Part shown: piece by piece, positions 19,201 to 29,572 of the stretch
How positions within the stretch are numbered: position 1 is the stretch's first letter
Layout: each line of letters begins with the position of its first letter
Assembly (NCBI GenBank): GCA_033807695.1
Contig: CM066306.1
Location: 930,001 to 994,000 of the forward strand
DNA length: 64,000 nucleotides
Source of the DNA: Daedaleopsis sinensis
Taxonomy: Eukaryota; Basidiomycota; Agaricomycetes; Polyporales; Polyporaceae
Direction of reading: 5' to 3'
Notes under the pieces: generated by a model
Told to the model about the DNA's origin: nothing
Seen by the model: the letters and a program-made list of their open reading frames with translations, nothing else
The model's database searches: none
Made by a program: the position numbers and the translations under genes

Positions 19201-20013
19201 TACCATCCTCGCCCTCACTCTTCTCCTCACCCTCACTCTTCTCCTCGCCCTCACTCTTCTCCTTGCAGAGCGCCCGAGGGGACCCATCTGGTGTGCGTCC
19301 ATCGCACTCGACAACATGGCAGCAATCCTGGCCTCTACGCTACGCTCGGCGGCGCCGGGCCGCTATCTCACTGATATCTTTCACAGCTATGTCAGGAAGC
19401 TCAAAGCCGCCAACCCGAGCCTCAAACTCATGCTCCGATGGGTGCCCGGGCACGAAGATATTGACGGGAACGAGGCCACAGATGAGGCGGCAAAAGAGGC
19501 GGCGGGTGGGCGATCGAGCCCTTCAAGCAGCCTTCCATGCGAGCTACGCAGGGCCCTGCCGCTTAGCGTGTCAAGAGCACGGCAGAACTATCAGCAGGAG
19601 CTGGAGCATATCGCGCAGGAGCGCTGGTGTACGTCCAAACGCGGCACCTGAATGTCAAGACTGGATGGGAAACTGCCCTCGAAGAAGTATCTGGAGCATG
19701 TTGCCACGCTCCCCTCCGGATAGGATACATCCCGCTCTTCTCATATTTCGAACGCATCGGCAAGTCCATCACGTCGACGTGCCCCACGTGCAGCGAGGCC
19801 CCGGAGACGGTCGCCCACTACCTTCTTCAATGCCCGTCCTACGCCTTCCATCGCGCCATTCACTATGCTCCGCTCGGTTTCTGTGGTCGAACACTCAAAG
19901 TGCTTCTCAACACGGACGATGGCCTGCACCCTCTGTTCGCCTATGTCAATGCAACAGAACGTTTCCAACAAATGTTCGGCCTTCTTCCAGCCCTGCGCGA
20001 CGACGAGACATGA
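16274..20013 (+). pseudogene. LINE ORF2: endonuclease, RT, RNase H; broken
   Basis: An APE-type endonuclease begins at 16274 (IWQQNINKS, IAIQEPY), shifts from frame 2 to frame 1 near 16580-16615, and continues with a GNFNRHHPNW box and LTDHFP. The reverse transcriptase follows (WRPIALLN, DIKSAFP). TGA at 18130 interrupts it, and the catalytic box has decayed to SMDD. A further shift near 18380-18420 precedes the thumb region. RNase H starts about 19010 (VYTDGS, later ALDNMAAI and GHEDIDGNEATDEAA). The last segment (19627-20013) has a CX2C...HX4C knuckle. It copied LINE RNA at nicked DNA when active. Several independent lesions show it is a fossil. Confidence 0.85.
19208..19261 (+). repeat. 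18 bp minisatellite inside LINE RNase H
   Basis: Three units of ctcgccctcactcttctc (the middle unit has one change) expand the RNase H helix in frame as alternating Leu/Ala/Thr. The expansion keeps the frame but lengthens a helix next to the catalytic Glu. Confidence 0.8.
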
Positions 20014-20610
20014 GATTCTACCTGATGTTCCGCTAGCGATACACCGCTGACTCTCTGCCTACAGACACCTCGACACCTCAGTCCCACAGGGATGCACTCG
20101 ACAACACCAGACCCAGGACTCGGAGATGGACCCTCCTTTTTTCTTTCCTTCTGCCTCTCACACGGCTACAGCGTGCGCTGCCCCCCTTCTCTGGGAATGG
20201 CGGAGTTTTGACGAGAAGCGGAGAACTGCAACTTGGATCCCTGACTGTAGAAGGGATAGAAACCCTACGGCAGGTTTAGAACCCATTGCCCTGCCTGATC
20301 GAAGGCCAGGGGCTGTGGGGGCAGTGCGTGACGGGGAGCTGTTTCTACTGATACCTGCTGCTCTCTCTTTAGTATCTCTCTCTCCCTGCTGCCTTCTCGT
20401 TCCTACTACTATACTAGGTGTCAGCCACTCTCCTACATCTAATGGCCTTGGTTGATGCACCTCGACTCTATCCTCTCACCCCCCTGCTATTGTTCTGTGA
20501 CACCCCCCCATGGTCTATTGCTCAAGCTTGTAGCTACCTTGTACCGTACTGCCTACCATAGGGCTAGGCCCTCGAGGGCGGTAAACTAGGATAACAAACA
20601 AACAAACAAA
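20014..20610 (+). other. LINE 3' UTR and AAAC tail
   Basis: This is non-coding sequence after ORF2. The end, 20591-20610, is a run of AAAC units instead of plain poly(A). It is followed by the right-hand target duplication (20610/20611-20621). Confidence 0.75.
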
Positions 20611-20656
20611 CAAGTCACTAGCAACAGGGGGCATCAAGTCTATGGGCAATCAGATA

Positions 20657-21425
20657 CGTGACAACGAGCGTCCACACTGGAAACCTGTTCTCTACCTCAC
20701 AACCTATTAGGTAGCATATCTCGTGCTCGTTTGGGTGTTTGTTTCTCCCAGTGACCCAGAGTTACCCCATCATTCTGGAGAGGATGCGAGAACTGGCGAG
20801 GTTGACCTGGGAGTAGAGGTACTGGACCTTGTCAATGACTGCCCCGGAGAAAACAACAGGCTCCGGCTCCGGTGACACGTGTTTAGAAGACGACAGCTTG
20901 GGGAGCGAAATCCTAAGAGGTGTCGGCTTCTTCTTCAAAGGCTTCGGGGGTGTCGGCTTGGACTTGACACTGCCAGATGCGCGAGATGAGCACAGCGGAA
21001 CCTTGACCTCGGCTTTCGTGTTACCGTAATCCTCAAGGAGTTGACCCTCGTTGTTGTAGTTCGGGTACCGCCTCAGTCCCAACAGGTACAGGTAGATGGG
21101 TGTGTTCTTCCGGATGTCCTTCGGATGAAGATGCTCCTGGAGCGCGGCCTGTTCGACAAAGATGAACTTGTGCAAGTTCCACTTGAACTGACACATGAAG
21201 TCCACCGCAAGCAGATGGTCTTTGAGGGGCAGCTAGGAGGGTTCCCGGAAGGAGAACTTCCCTCGCCGTTGTACATGGCACCAATACAAGTGTGCACTGG
21301 AAATTGAAGCACCGTCAGCAGTAGAACAAGGAAGGGATAGCAGACGACCATCTTACCTTTTACGGTACCCTGGTTGCTGAGATGATCATAGGCGCAGGAG
21401 GAATGATTCCCCCGAACTTTCCCTT
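20657..21425 (+). mobile_element. Relic of an older, related gypsy element
   Basis: 20657-20772 matches the last ~116 bp of the gypsy LTR with many substitutions and ends CATCA. The next 8 bases match the start of the internal region. The sequence then jumps to the AS3 gene on the minus strand (20781-21425), corresponding to its exon 4 and the end of exon 3. The AS3 part keeps about half of residues identical by eye over ~140 aa (for example RLLEDYGN versus QLLEDYGN). It retains the splice donor (minus strand GTAAGA at 21356) and acceptor at the homologous place and the AYDHLS-QGTVK block. One small frameshift lies after the MYNG motif. The element is a deletion remnant. Confidence 0.8.
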
Positions 21426-21681
21426 AGGTGATTACAAGCAATAGATGGGATTGCAAGGCCTCTCGCCCCGTACCTTGGGATTGAACACAGTTGTAAAGCA
21501 CGGTGTCTACATGCTGTGACCCACCTTGTAACCCACCCTGCCCTGATTGCATGCATTGCCAGTATTGCATGTGCTTGCTCCCACTCGCAACTCGGTCACA
21601 TTTTGCAGCTGTCAGTGCTGATGCAAACTTCTGAGACCTTAGGAGGGCAGCCACAGCCCATCAGTACAGCCAACCAAGTAC
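21426..21681. other. Spacer between gypsy relic and Harbinger
   Basis: No gene or repeat is recognised in these ~255 bp. The TTA duplication of the Harbinger element follows at 21682-21684. Confidence 0.4.
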
Positions 21682-21684
21682 TTA

Positions 21685-21761
21685 GAGCCTGTTTGGCGTC
21701 CGCTACTAGTAATTAATTGGCCCAAATAAAAATATCTCTGCTGCTCGAACGGGCGCTTAAC
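21685..21761 (+). repeat. Harbinger left terminal inverted repeat
   Basis: These 77 bp pair with 40849-40925 with seven mismatches. Confidence 0.92.
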
Positions 21762-22139
21762 GGGTGCTCCGCAACCGTGTGACGGCCAGTGACACCAGTG
21801 TCCAGCGCCGAAAATGCTGGTGTGCCAGCGCATAGTCACGGAACCCACACTTGATTCCTCTCCCCACTATGCAGCCTCCCCCGAACGCACAGCGACGCAT
21901 GCTGCTTGTATGGGCAGCAGCATATGTTGTCCATCTCATCATGGCCGCAGCTGCTGTCACAGTCACACCTCTTCTGGACCGCATTCCTTACCATACATCG
22001 GCTCTATCTGGTCATGCCTGGGTACTCGAGCTTCTGAACGGCCACCCTGAATGAATCAAGAATGAGCTAGGAATGCGGTTTCACGCTCTAGTTGCCGCTC
22101 TTCGTGCTTGTGGACTGAGTGATTCCCGTCATGGGATCA

Positions 22140-22344
22140 TGTTGGAGTCCAAGCGCTGACCTCGGGTCGCGCGTCCGACTTCCTCACCTTGTGCTCTCCT
22201 TGTACGCCCACAGAGCGAGGTAGATTACGCGACCACGTTCCTCGCTTAGCTACCTCTGATATACCGAGACCCTCGCCTTCCGGTGCTTCAGTCTCTTCCA
22301 TACTGAAGCACCGCTTGTTCCAGCTCGACGCTCTTACCTTCTCA
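22140..22344 (+). repeat. Copia 5' LTR
   Basis: This 205 bp LTR (TG...CA ends) is identical by eye to 39579-39783. It contains a short hairpin, GGTGCTTCAGT / ACTGAAGCACC, near its 3' end. Confidence 0.92.
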
Positions 22345-22359
22345 GGTTATGAGCCCTGC
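22345..22359 (+). promoter_or_regulatory. Copia primer site for an initiator-Met half-tRNA
   Basis: The 15 bases ggttatgagccctgc directly after the LTR are the reverse complement of GCAGGGCUCAUAACC, the anticodon stem-loop of yeast-type initiator tRNA-Met. Copia and Ty5 are known to prime from this internal region of a cleaved tRNA. Confidence 0.8.
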
Positions 22360-25300
22360 TGTTTCCCGCTAGCATGGCCGATATTCACAAGATCTCCCCC
22401 GATCCCACTTCTTCCTCGGATTCGACATCAAGTACGAAGGTTCCGCAGCTCAGCGAAGACGGATCTAACTGGATCCTCTACCGTGAGCAGTTTCTCACTG
22501 CCGTCTTCGCGAAGGGCCTTCGGCGCTATATCGAAGGCACCGAGCGCGTGCCCATCCCACCTACCGCGCCTGGCATTGACTCGGACACCGATGAGAGATA
22601 CGACAAGGCCTACGATCGCTGGCTCGCCAACCATGCTGCCGTCAAGTCCCTCCTCCTCCAGACTGTCCCCGATCCGCTCAAGATTGAGCTTCTCTCATTG
22701 AGGAAGGCCTCTGAGCTATGGAAGCTCATCAGCGGGCGCTACGACAGCCAAGGAGACTTCGTCCAAGCCGGACTCCTCTCGCGCATGCAAGCGTTGCGCG
22801 TCGACGAGGGTGCAGACCCGCGTTCAGTCCTCTCCGAGCTCGCATGCCTCCGTTCCGAGTACCTCACCGCCGGCGGCGTCATGCCCGACGAGTTCTACAA
22901 GGTGCTTATCATCAGCATCCTCCCCGCATCATATCGCCCCGCCATCCGCTCTCTCATGATGACCGCTCCCATCACCGGCATTCCTATCACCCCCATGCAC
23001 CTCATCAACACGATCTCCGATCAAGCACGCGACGAGAACGCTCTCAACGCGACCTCGAATGCGATCGCTCTCGCCGCGCGAGGGGGGGTTCGTACGGTGA
23101 CATGCTTCAATTGCAACAAGGAGGGTCACATCAAAGCGGAGTGCTACAGCAAGGGCGGCGGAAAGGAGGGTCAAGGCCCGAAGCAGAGGTGTCGTCGAAA
23201 GAAGAAGGATGGCAATGGGAGATCGAGTACGTCCGCCAATGTAGCCTCCACATCCACTGCTCCTGCTCCCGCCCCCGCTCCCACCACTGCTGCTGCCGCC
23301 ACCATCACGCACGATACGACCCCGCACACGTTGAATGACTGTACGTTCTGGGATGAGTCCGCATACTATGTATCTACGGACTTCTCGAAGGTCTCGACAT
23401 CGAATGGCATCTCATTTTCTCGCTACCTCCGTCTGATCGACTCTGGAGTGTCCCACCACTTTGACCCTCATCAAGAAGACTTTGTAACCTTTCGGACCAT
23501 CCCCCCCATCCCTATCAACTCTGCTAACGGTCGTGTCTTCCACGCAACAGGTGTCGGAAGCATCCATATTGCCATGAAGTGCGGACACAATGTGCAAGAC
23601 GAGCTCACGCTTCGCAACGTCCTCTACGCACCTGCTATGCCTATTGCCCTCGTCTCTGTCAGTGCCCTCGACAACATCGGCTTCTCTATCCTATTCAAGG
23701 GAGGGAGCTGCTCGATCACCACTCCCTCTGGCAACAAACTTGTCCCCATTCCGACCAAGAACGGCCTCTATCCGCTGCTCGGTGTAGAACCAGTCGAGAC
23801 GGCGTCCATGCTGAGCGAAACCGCCGCAACGACGTTGACCGAACTCGAGTTCCACCGCCGGATGGGTCACGCATACCCGGGCATCCTTCGCAAGATGGTT
23901 GCCGATGGGGTCATCACCGGAATCGACTTGAGCACAGCGGAGGTCAAGTTTTGCGAGGTCTGTCAACAAGCCAAGCACGCACGCACATCTTTTCCGAAGG
24001 AGCGAGAGCGAGCTCGGGCGACAGAGTATGGCGAACTTGTTCACTCGGACGTATGGGGCAAGGCACAAGTCCGCTCGTGGAATGGAAAGGACTATTTCAT
24101 TTCCTTCATCGACGACTACAGCGACGAGATCACCATCTCGTTAATGCGGACAAAGGGGGAGGCTTCTACGTGCTACAAAGCGTTCGAAGCTTGGATCAAA
24201 GCTCACCGCGGTGCGAAAGGCGTCAAGACCCTTCAAAGCGACCGAGGAGGTGAGTACATGAGCCTTAAGCTCGATGCACACCTCAAGTCACAGGGTACGA
24301 CTCGCCGCCTTACAGTACACGACTCACCAGCGCAGAACGGCAAGGCTGAGCGGCTGATGCGCACGCTCGCGCACTCCTTTTCGACGCTCGCCTCCCGAAG
24401 TTCCTGTGGGGCGAGGCGATCCTGCACGCCGCCTGGTTGCGCAACCGGACGTCGACCAAGAACACTCCCGGGTCGACGCCGTATGAAATTGCGACCGGCG
24501 AGAAGCCGGACCTGTCGAATCTACCCCGGTTCGGCGTACGATGCTGGGTTCTACAAGAGAACGTGGGTAAGCTCGAACCCAAGTCGAGCGCAGGACATTG
24601 GGTCGGGTATAGTCAAGTGAGCAAGGGGCATAAAGTCTACTGGCCCGAGCGACGAACCGTCTCTATTGAGCGGAACGTTCGCATCGAGCCAGACCCGCCC
24701 GGAGCCACTGTGACTGTGCGCGTACAGTCCGAGGGGGAGCACTCACCTGGTAGCGGCCTGAACGCGCCAGCTGCCCCCGGACCACCTCCTCATCCTCCCA
24801 ATCCACCTGCTATCCCCTCTCTACCCACACCTCAACCACCCGGACCACCCATACCACCAGCCCAACCTCCTCCTTCATCCTCTCCTCCACGGGCCCCTTC
24901 TCCTCCCTCTCCTCCTCCTCCACCTCCTCCAGAGCCGCGGACGGGGTCTTCTGAGACTCCTGTGCTTGCAGAGACGCCGTCGCCTTCGCCTGGTGCGAGG
25001 CTAGATGTGCCGCCCGAGCCGGTTGAGCCAGTAGGCCGTCCGAGACGTCAGCGTGCACCTTCCCGGTGGATACGCGACTTGCAGGCCGGAGAGGGGTCGA
25101 CAGGAGGGAGAGGGGCCCAGAAGCTGCCTAGATCCGTCTTAGGTGAGACGGCAAAGCTCGCTGAGGCGATCTGGGACAGCAACGAGCTCGAGGGGGAGAT
25201 GGAGCAAGATGAAGCAGGAGGAGGAGGCGACGTGGACGCGACATTGAGTGGCTGTGCTGCCATCCTCGGACTAGACGCCGAGCTCAATTTGGAGCACATC

Positions 25301-25816
25301 TTCGCTCTCGCCGCCATGGGCTCAGCTGACGAGCCCTCATATCGCGACGCGTTGGCCGGCCCAGAACGAGAACACTGGTTGGAGGCAATGAGAGAAGAAC
25401 TCGAAAGGATCGAGAAGATGGGAACGTACGAGCTGGTCAAGCGTCCGTCGCATACCAATGTCGTCGGTGCCGTCTGGGCACTGCGCAAGAAGCGCAACGA
25501 GAACAACGTTGTCGCAAAGTTCAAGGCACGACTCTGCGCTCAAGGCTTCTCCCAAGTCTACGGTATCGACTACACACAGACCGCATCCCCGACCGCTCGC
25601 ACATCCTCGTTTCGACTTGTCCTTGCCCTCGCCGCCGCCAACGACTGGGAAGTTCATCAAATTGACTTCAAGAACGCTTATCTCAACGGCGAGCTCGACG
25701 AAACCATTTATATGTGTCAACCGCCAGGCTTCGAAGTCCCCGGTCAAGAACACCTCGTCTGGAGACTGAAGAAGGCACTTTACGGCCTCAAACAAGCCGG
25801 CCTTCTTTGGTACCGT

Positions 25817-26723
25817 TGATGAGCCTCAGGACCAGCTAGGCCCCGGAAACACCACGCAGCCCATCACTATTCGCGCCCGTCAGTCAATTCACGCAGTATG
25901 AAGACGAGCGGCTTCACAAGGAAGGCGAGCGACTACCGAAGGAGCGAGTACGGAGACATGCCATTCCAAGGGTCGAAGGAGCCGATGCCGAGCTGCCGGC
26001 GGCTGACCGAGGTCGCCAGAGCTCTAGCCAGGACAGAGGAGGCGATCGATCGAGGGTCTGGTCTAGGCGACCGCCACGGAGTCCAGCAATTGGTACGAAG
26101 GTCGTCGGAAGAGGCCCGGAAGACAAGGGAGTGAGGGGGACGGCCTTCCGAGGCCTATGAGGACGAGCGGATGGACTTCAGACGCGATCACGTGGTGACG
26201 CGCCACAAGACTAAGCGCTCTCGTGACCGCGGATGCAAGTCGAGCGGCGACGTGATAGGCTCGGTGCAAACACCTACCTAACCACCGGAGTGCGCCGTAG
26301 GGGTTCAGGAGAGGAGGATCGCGACGTGAGCATGGGAGGAGCAGGGTTTCCTATGATTGGACGATTGGTAGGATAGTTGTAGTTTATTTGGTGACGATTT
26401 GTACAGTATATAAGCCAGCGGGATTGCGGCCCAGCAAAGCAGCGCAGTAGCTCCAGAGATCGAGTCCGAGTCCAAGAATCATCTAGTCGACACTCAATTG
26501 AAGACCGTCCGTCTTCAAACCTCCTCTTGCAGACTAGCCTCACCCACGGAAGTTGCTTGACTTCCATCTGAAGTTGCTCAACTTCCTTGTCTATCGTCGA
26601 CGGGCTACGTGAAGAAGAGCGACTACACCGGGAACCTGTCCTCCACCTCGCACCCTACTAGGTAGCTGATCTCGTGCTCGTTTGGGTGTGTGTTTCGCCC
26701 AGCGACCCAGAGTTACCCCATCA
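25817..26723 (+). repeat. Gypsy B 5' LTR
   Basis: This 907 bp LTR appears identical to 37603-38509. It has TATATAA at about 26408 and the same hairpin series as copy A. Confidence 0.95.
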
Positions 26724-27157
26724 TTCTGGAGCCCACCGCGAGGGTTTCAAGAACAGTCTCCACCGGTTCCGGCTCAAGAATCCCACGTTTGCGGCCGACG
26801 CGGAGCGAACGTATCCGTCGCCTCCATCGACAAACCGAACAGGCTTTAGAGGAAATCGAAGCAGAAGACCCCGAGAGAGCAGAGCAGCTCACTACCGTTA
26901 TCGAGAACAACTTCGCAGTTTTCGCAGACTCTCCGCTTACCGAACTAGAGGACGCTTCCGAAGACGAGCAGGAGGACATTGAAGTTCCGGACCATCCGTT
27001 CCTGACTTCAGAATCAATTAGTAACCCAAGACCTACGCTATCACATACCGCAGGGGCCTTCAACCTACCTAGGAACCCCCTTCCTTCCCTGCTAGCCTAC
27101 GCCGCTCAAATATTACCTACGGCTCTACCACCCGTAGTACCACCAACAATCCATTCA

Positions 27158-29572
27158 ATGGCTAGCGCAGATCTATCGAAACTACCGTTGCGTACGGAAA
27201 GGAGTGCGCCCCAATTCGATGAGGAATCCAAGGACACCATCGAGCGGTACTTTGACGACCTTGCCCGACTCCTAAAGAAGCATAGCATCACTGATGAACA
27301 AGCTTGCAAGGCGGCGGTGGTCGACTACATACCAGCGGGAGTCGCCAAGCGATGGAAGTCCCTGCCGACGTTCTCGGACACCCAGAAGACGTATGAAGAA
27401 TTCAAGACGGAGGTTCTATCCTTCTACCTCGGGACGGATGCCCAGTACACCTGGACACTGCGAGAATACAATGAAGTCATCGGGGAAGCCGTACGTACGG
27501 GGATATCCAGCCTCGAAACCTACATGAAGTTCTACGGCAAATTCTATCCCATCTACCGGTACTTGCATGCGAAGACCGAGCCAGAGCTAACGGAGCGCGA
27601 CGCGTCGACAGCCTTGCTACGGCTAGTTCCTATGCAGTACACAATGGCGGTATCCGCGCGGTTAGCACACCAGGTGCCTGCAAAACACAAAGAAGAAGCT
27701 TACACGGTTGCGCAAGTTCATGAAGCAATTTCCTATTGTCTGGCGGACGGAGGCCCGTTCGGCGGGATCGGAAGTTGGTCAACTGCGACGTCCGGTAACC
27801 TCGCTCGAGTCAATCCTCCGGCTCCAGCCATGGCCTCCACGGTTACGGTGAAAACCGAGCCGGATCTATCGGCCTTCAAGCGGGAGATGATCTCCATGAT
27901 GAGTTCGACCATGCGCGACTTCGTGAGCCAGCAGAGGATGCAAGCCACGCAACCGCCGCAACAAGGGGAACAATACCCTCCGCCACCACAACCTCCCCAG
28001 GGAAGGTACCAGCAGCAGCAAGGGGGCCTATACGGACGTAATCCACCCGCTAACGACGAATGCATCTACTGTGGCCTACCGGGATGTCGGTTGAAGACGT
28101 GCCCGAAAGTCGCAGAGGACATGACGGCGGGACTCATCCGGAAGGACGTATACGACAAAATCATCCTACCAGGAGGCGGTGTGATCCCTCGTAGTCTGCC
28201 AGGGAACTGTATGCGCGATAGAGTCAATGCTTGGCACGAAAAGAACCCAAACCAACGAGCGCGAGGAACCATGAGCAACATCTATCAGTTCGAGATGCAG
28301 GAAGACGAGCGTACCTTGGAAGAGGAGTTAGAAGTCCTCATGCACAAGGCAAACATGGTTAAAGAGCGCATGAACACTCGCTCGGGACGGCAGGTTTTTG
28401 ATGGAGTCGAGCTAGAGACGCGGCCTCGACGTATTACGCGCAACTCGGAGAAAGGGAGGGACGACACGCGGGCAGGGACGCCCGTGCGTGATCAGCCGCC
28501 TCACCAGCCGACGAGAGAGAAGGGGAAGGAGAAGGAGAAGCACGTTACCTGGGACACGAGGGCAAAAGAGCCTGAAGAGACCTTCCATCCTTATGCGCCG
28601 ACTGTGGTACCCAGAGGCCAGGAACTGCCGAAGAAGGACGAACTACCGGTCAGAAGGACCGCAGCGATCATCGACCCGACCGCGGAAGAAAGAGTCTTCA
28701 ACCGAAGCTTCGGAGACAGCCAGAGTATCACAGTGTCACCAGCCGAGCTACTCAGTATTTCTCCAGGACTCAGGAAGCGAGTGCATGAGGCCACAGCTCT
28801 CAGGCGAACGCAAGTCAGAGACGAGCAACTGCAGGAAGTGACCAACCGGGAAGGCGAGCGGCCTCGGAACAAGGTACTAGTGACCGAAGTCGCTGAAGAC
28901 GAAGACTTCCTGGAAGACAACCTCCAGACAGCAGGAAGTTCATCCTCAGGGACTGGAAGGCCGACGCTTGGATCCTTTGCATTCGTAGACCTGGACTATG
29001 AAGGCAGCGAGGACGAGGACGAGGAGCCAAAGTCGCACAATGCACCGTATGTAGCTCCGGGACAAGGCTATCCTGCGAGCAGTCGGCGGAAGTCAACCAT
29101 CGTAGCCTCGGAATCGGAGAAGCTGAGGTCGCTGTTCACCTGGGTAGCTCGAACGGACACGCCGACAGAGTGTACACTCGACGATGGGTCCCAGATCGTC
29201 GGTATAAACGACCAAATCGCTTATGCGTTGAAGATCCCCTACGATCCTACCAAGCGAAGGAGGATGATCAGCGCAAATGGGACGGTCGACATGACACTCG
29301 GTCTAGCAAAGAACGTGCCTGTGGAATTAGGTGGCGGGATCGTGGTCTACCTCCAGATGCATGTTGTGAAGGCAGCGCCTTACCAGATCCTCCTAGGAAG
29401 GCCGTTCATGACGGTGATGCGTGCGAGGTCGAGCAACTCTATGGATGGCCAATTGTCAATTACCGTCACTTGCCCTAACTCGAACCGCGAATTGACGCTA
29501 CCGACCTACGCGCATGGAGACTCTCCGGGTTATGGACTCAGAGTCGAGGGTTTTCGGGCTTCGAGGATCTGA
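27158..29572 (+). CDS. gag: Gag-protease polyprotein, gypsy B
   Basis: The protein is 804 aa from the first in-frame ATG, with the same domains as in copy A: capsid-like region, Gln/Pro linker, CIYC...C knuckle, acidic spacer and retropepsin-like domain with LDDGSQ and ILLGRPF. Only a handful of residues differ from A (for example Asp for Asn in the IIDPTAEE stretch and Leu for Pro in EDFLED). The in-frame upstream extension to the LTR is open and ATG-free here too. It ends in the TGATG overlap with pol. Confidence 0.9.
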   Translation: MASADLSKLPLRTERSAPQFDEESKDTIERYFDDLARLLKKHSITDEQACKAAVVDYIPAGVAKRWKSLPTFSDTQKTYEEFKTEVLSFYLGTDAQYTWTLREYNEVIGEAVRTGISSLETYMKFYGKFYPIYRYLHAKTEPELTERDASTALLRLVPMQYTMAVSARLAHQVPAKHKEEAYTVAQVHEAISYCLADGGPFGGIGSWSTATSGNLARVNPPAPAMASTVTVKTEPDLSAFKREMISMMSSTMRDFVSQQRMQATQPPQQGEQYPPPPQPPQGRYQQQQGGLYGRNPPANDECIYCGLPGCRLKTCPKVAEDMTAGLIRKDVYDKIILPGGGVIPRSLPGNCMRDRVNAWHEKNPNQRARGTMSNIYQFEMQEDERTLEEELEVLMHKANMVKERMNTRSGRQVFDGVELETRPRRITRNSEKGRDDTRAGTPVRDQPPHQPTREKGKEKEKHVTWDTRAKEPEETFHPYAPTVVPRGQELPKKDELPVRRTAAIIDPTAEERVFNRSFGDSQSITVSPAELLSISPGLRKRVHEATALRRTQVRDEQLQEVTNREGERPRNKVLVTEVAEDEDFLEDNLQTAGSSSSGTGRPTLGSFAFVDLDYEGSEDEDEEPKSHNAPYVAPGQGYPASSRRKSTIVASESEKLRSLFTWVARTDTPTECTLDDGSQIVGINDQIAYALKIPYDPTKRRRMISANGTVDMTLGLAKNVPVELGGGIVVYLQMHVVKAAPYQILLGRPFMTVMRARSSNSMDGQLSITVTCPNSNRELTLPTYAHGDSPGYGLRVEGFRASRI

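Larger units (their letters stand above)
1737..20610 (+). mobile_element. LINE (non-LTR) retrotransposon, decayed, split by gypsy A
   Basis: The element has ORF1 with zinc knuckles and ORF2 with endonuclease, reverse transcriptase, RNase H and a terminal CCHC motif, which is the layout of fungal Tad-like LINEs. The 3' end is an AAAC-repeat tail. The 12-base string acaagtcactag occurs at 1725-1736 and again at 20610-20621, giving a target duplication of 11-12 bp that marks both ends. Without the gypsy insert (3255-15944 plus a 4 bp duplication) the LINE is about 6.2 kb. Nonsense codons and frameshifts in both ORFs show it is dead. Family assignment is inferred from domain order. Confidence 0.85.
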
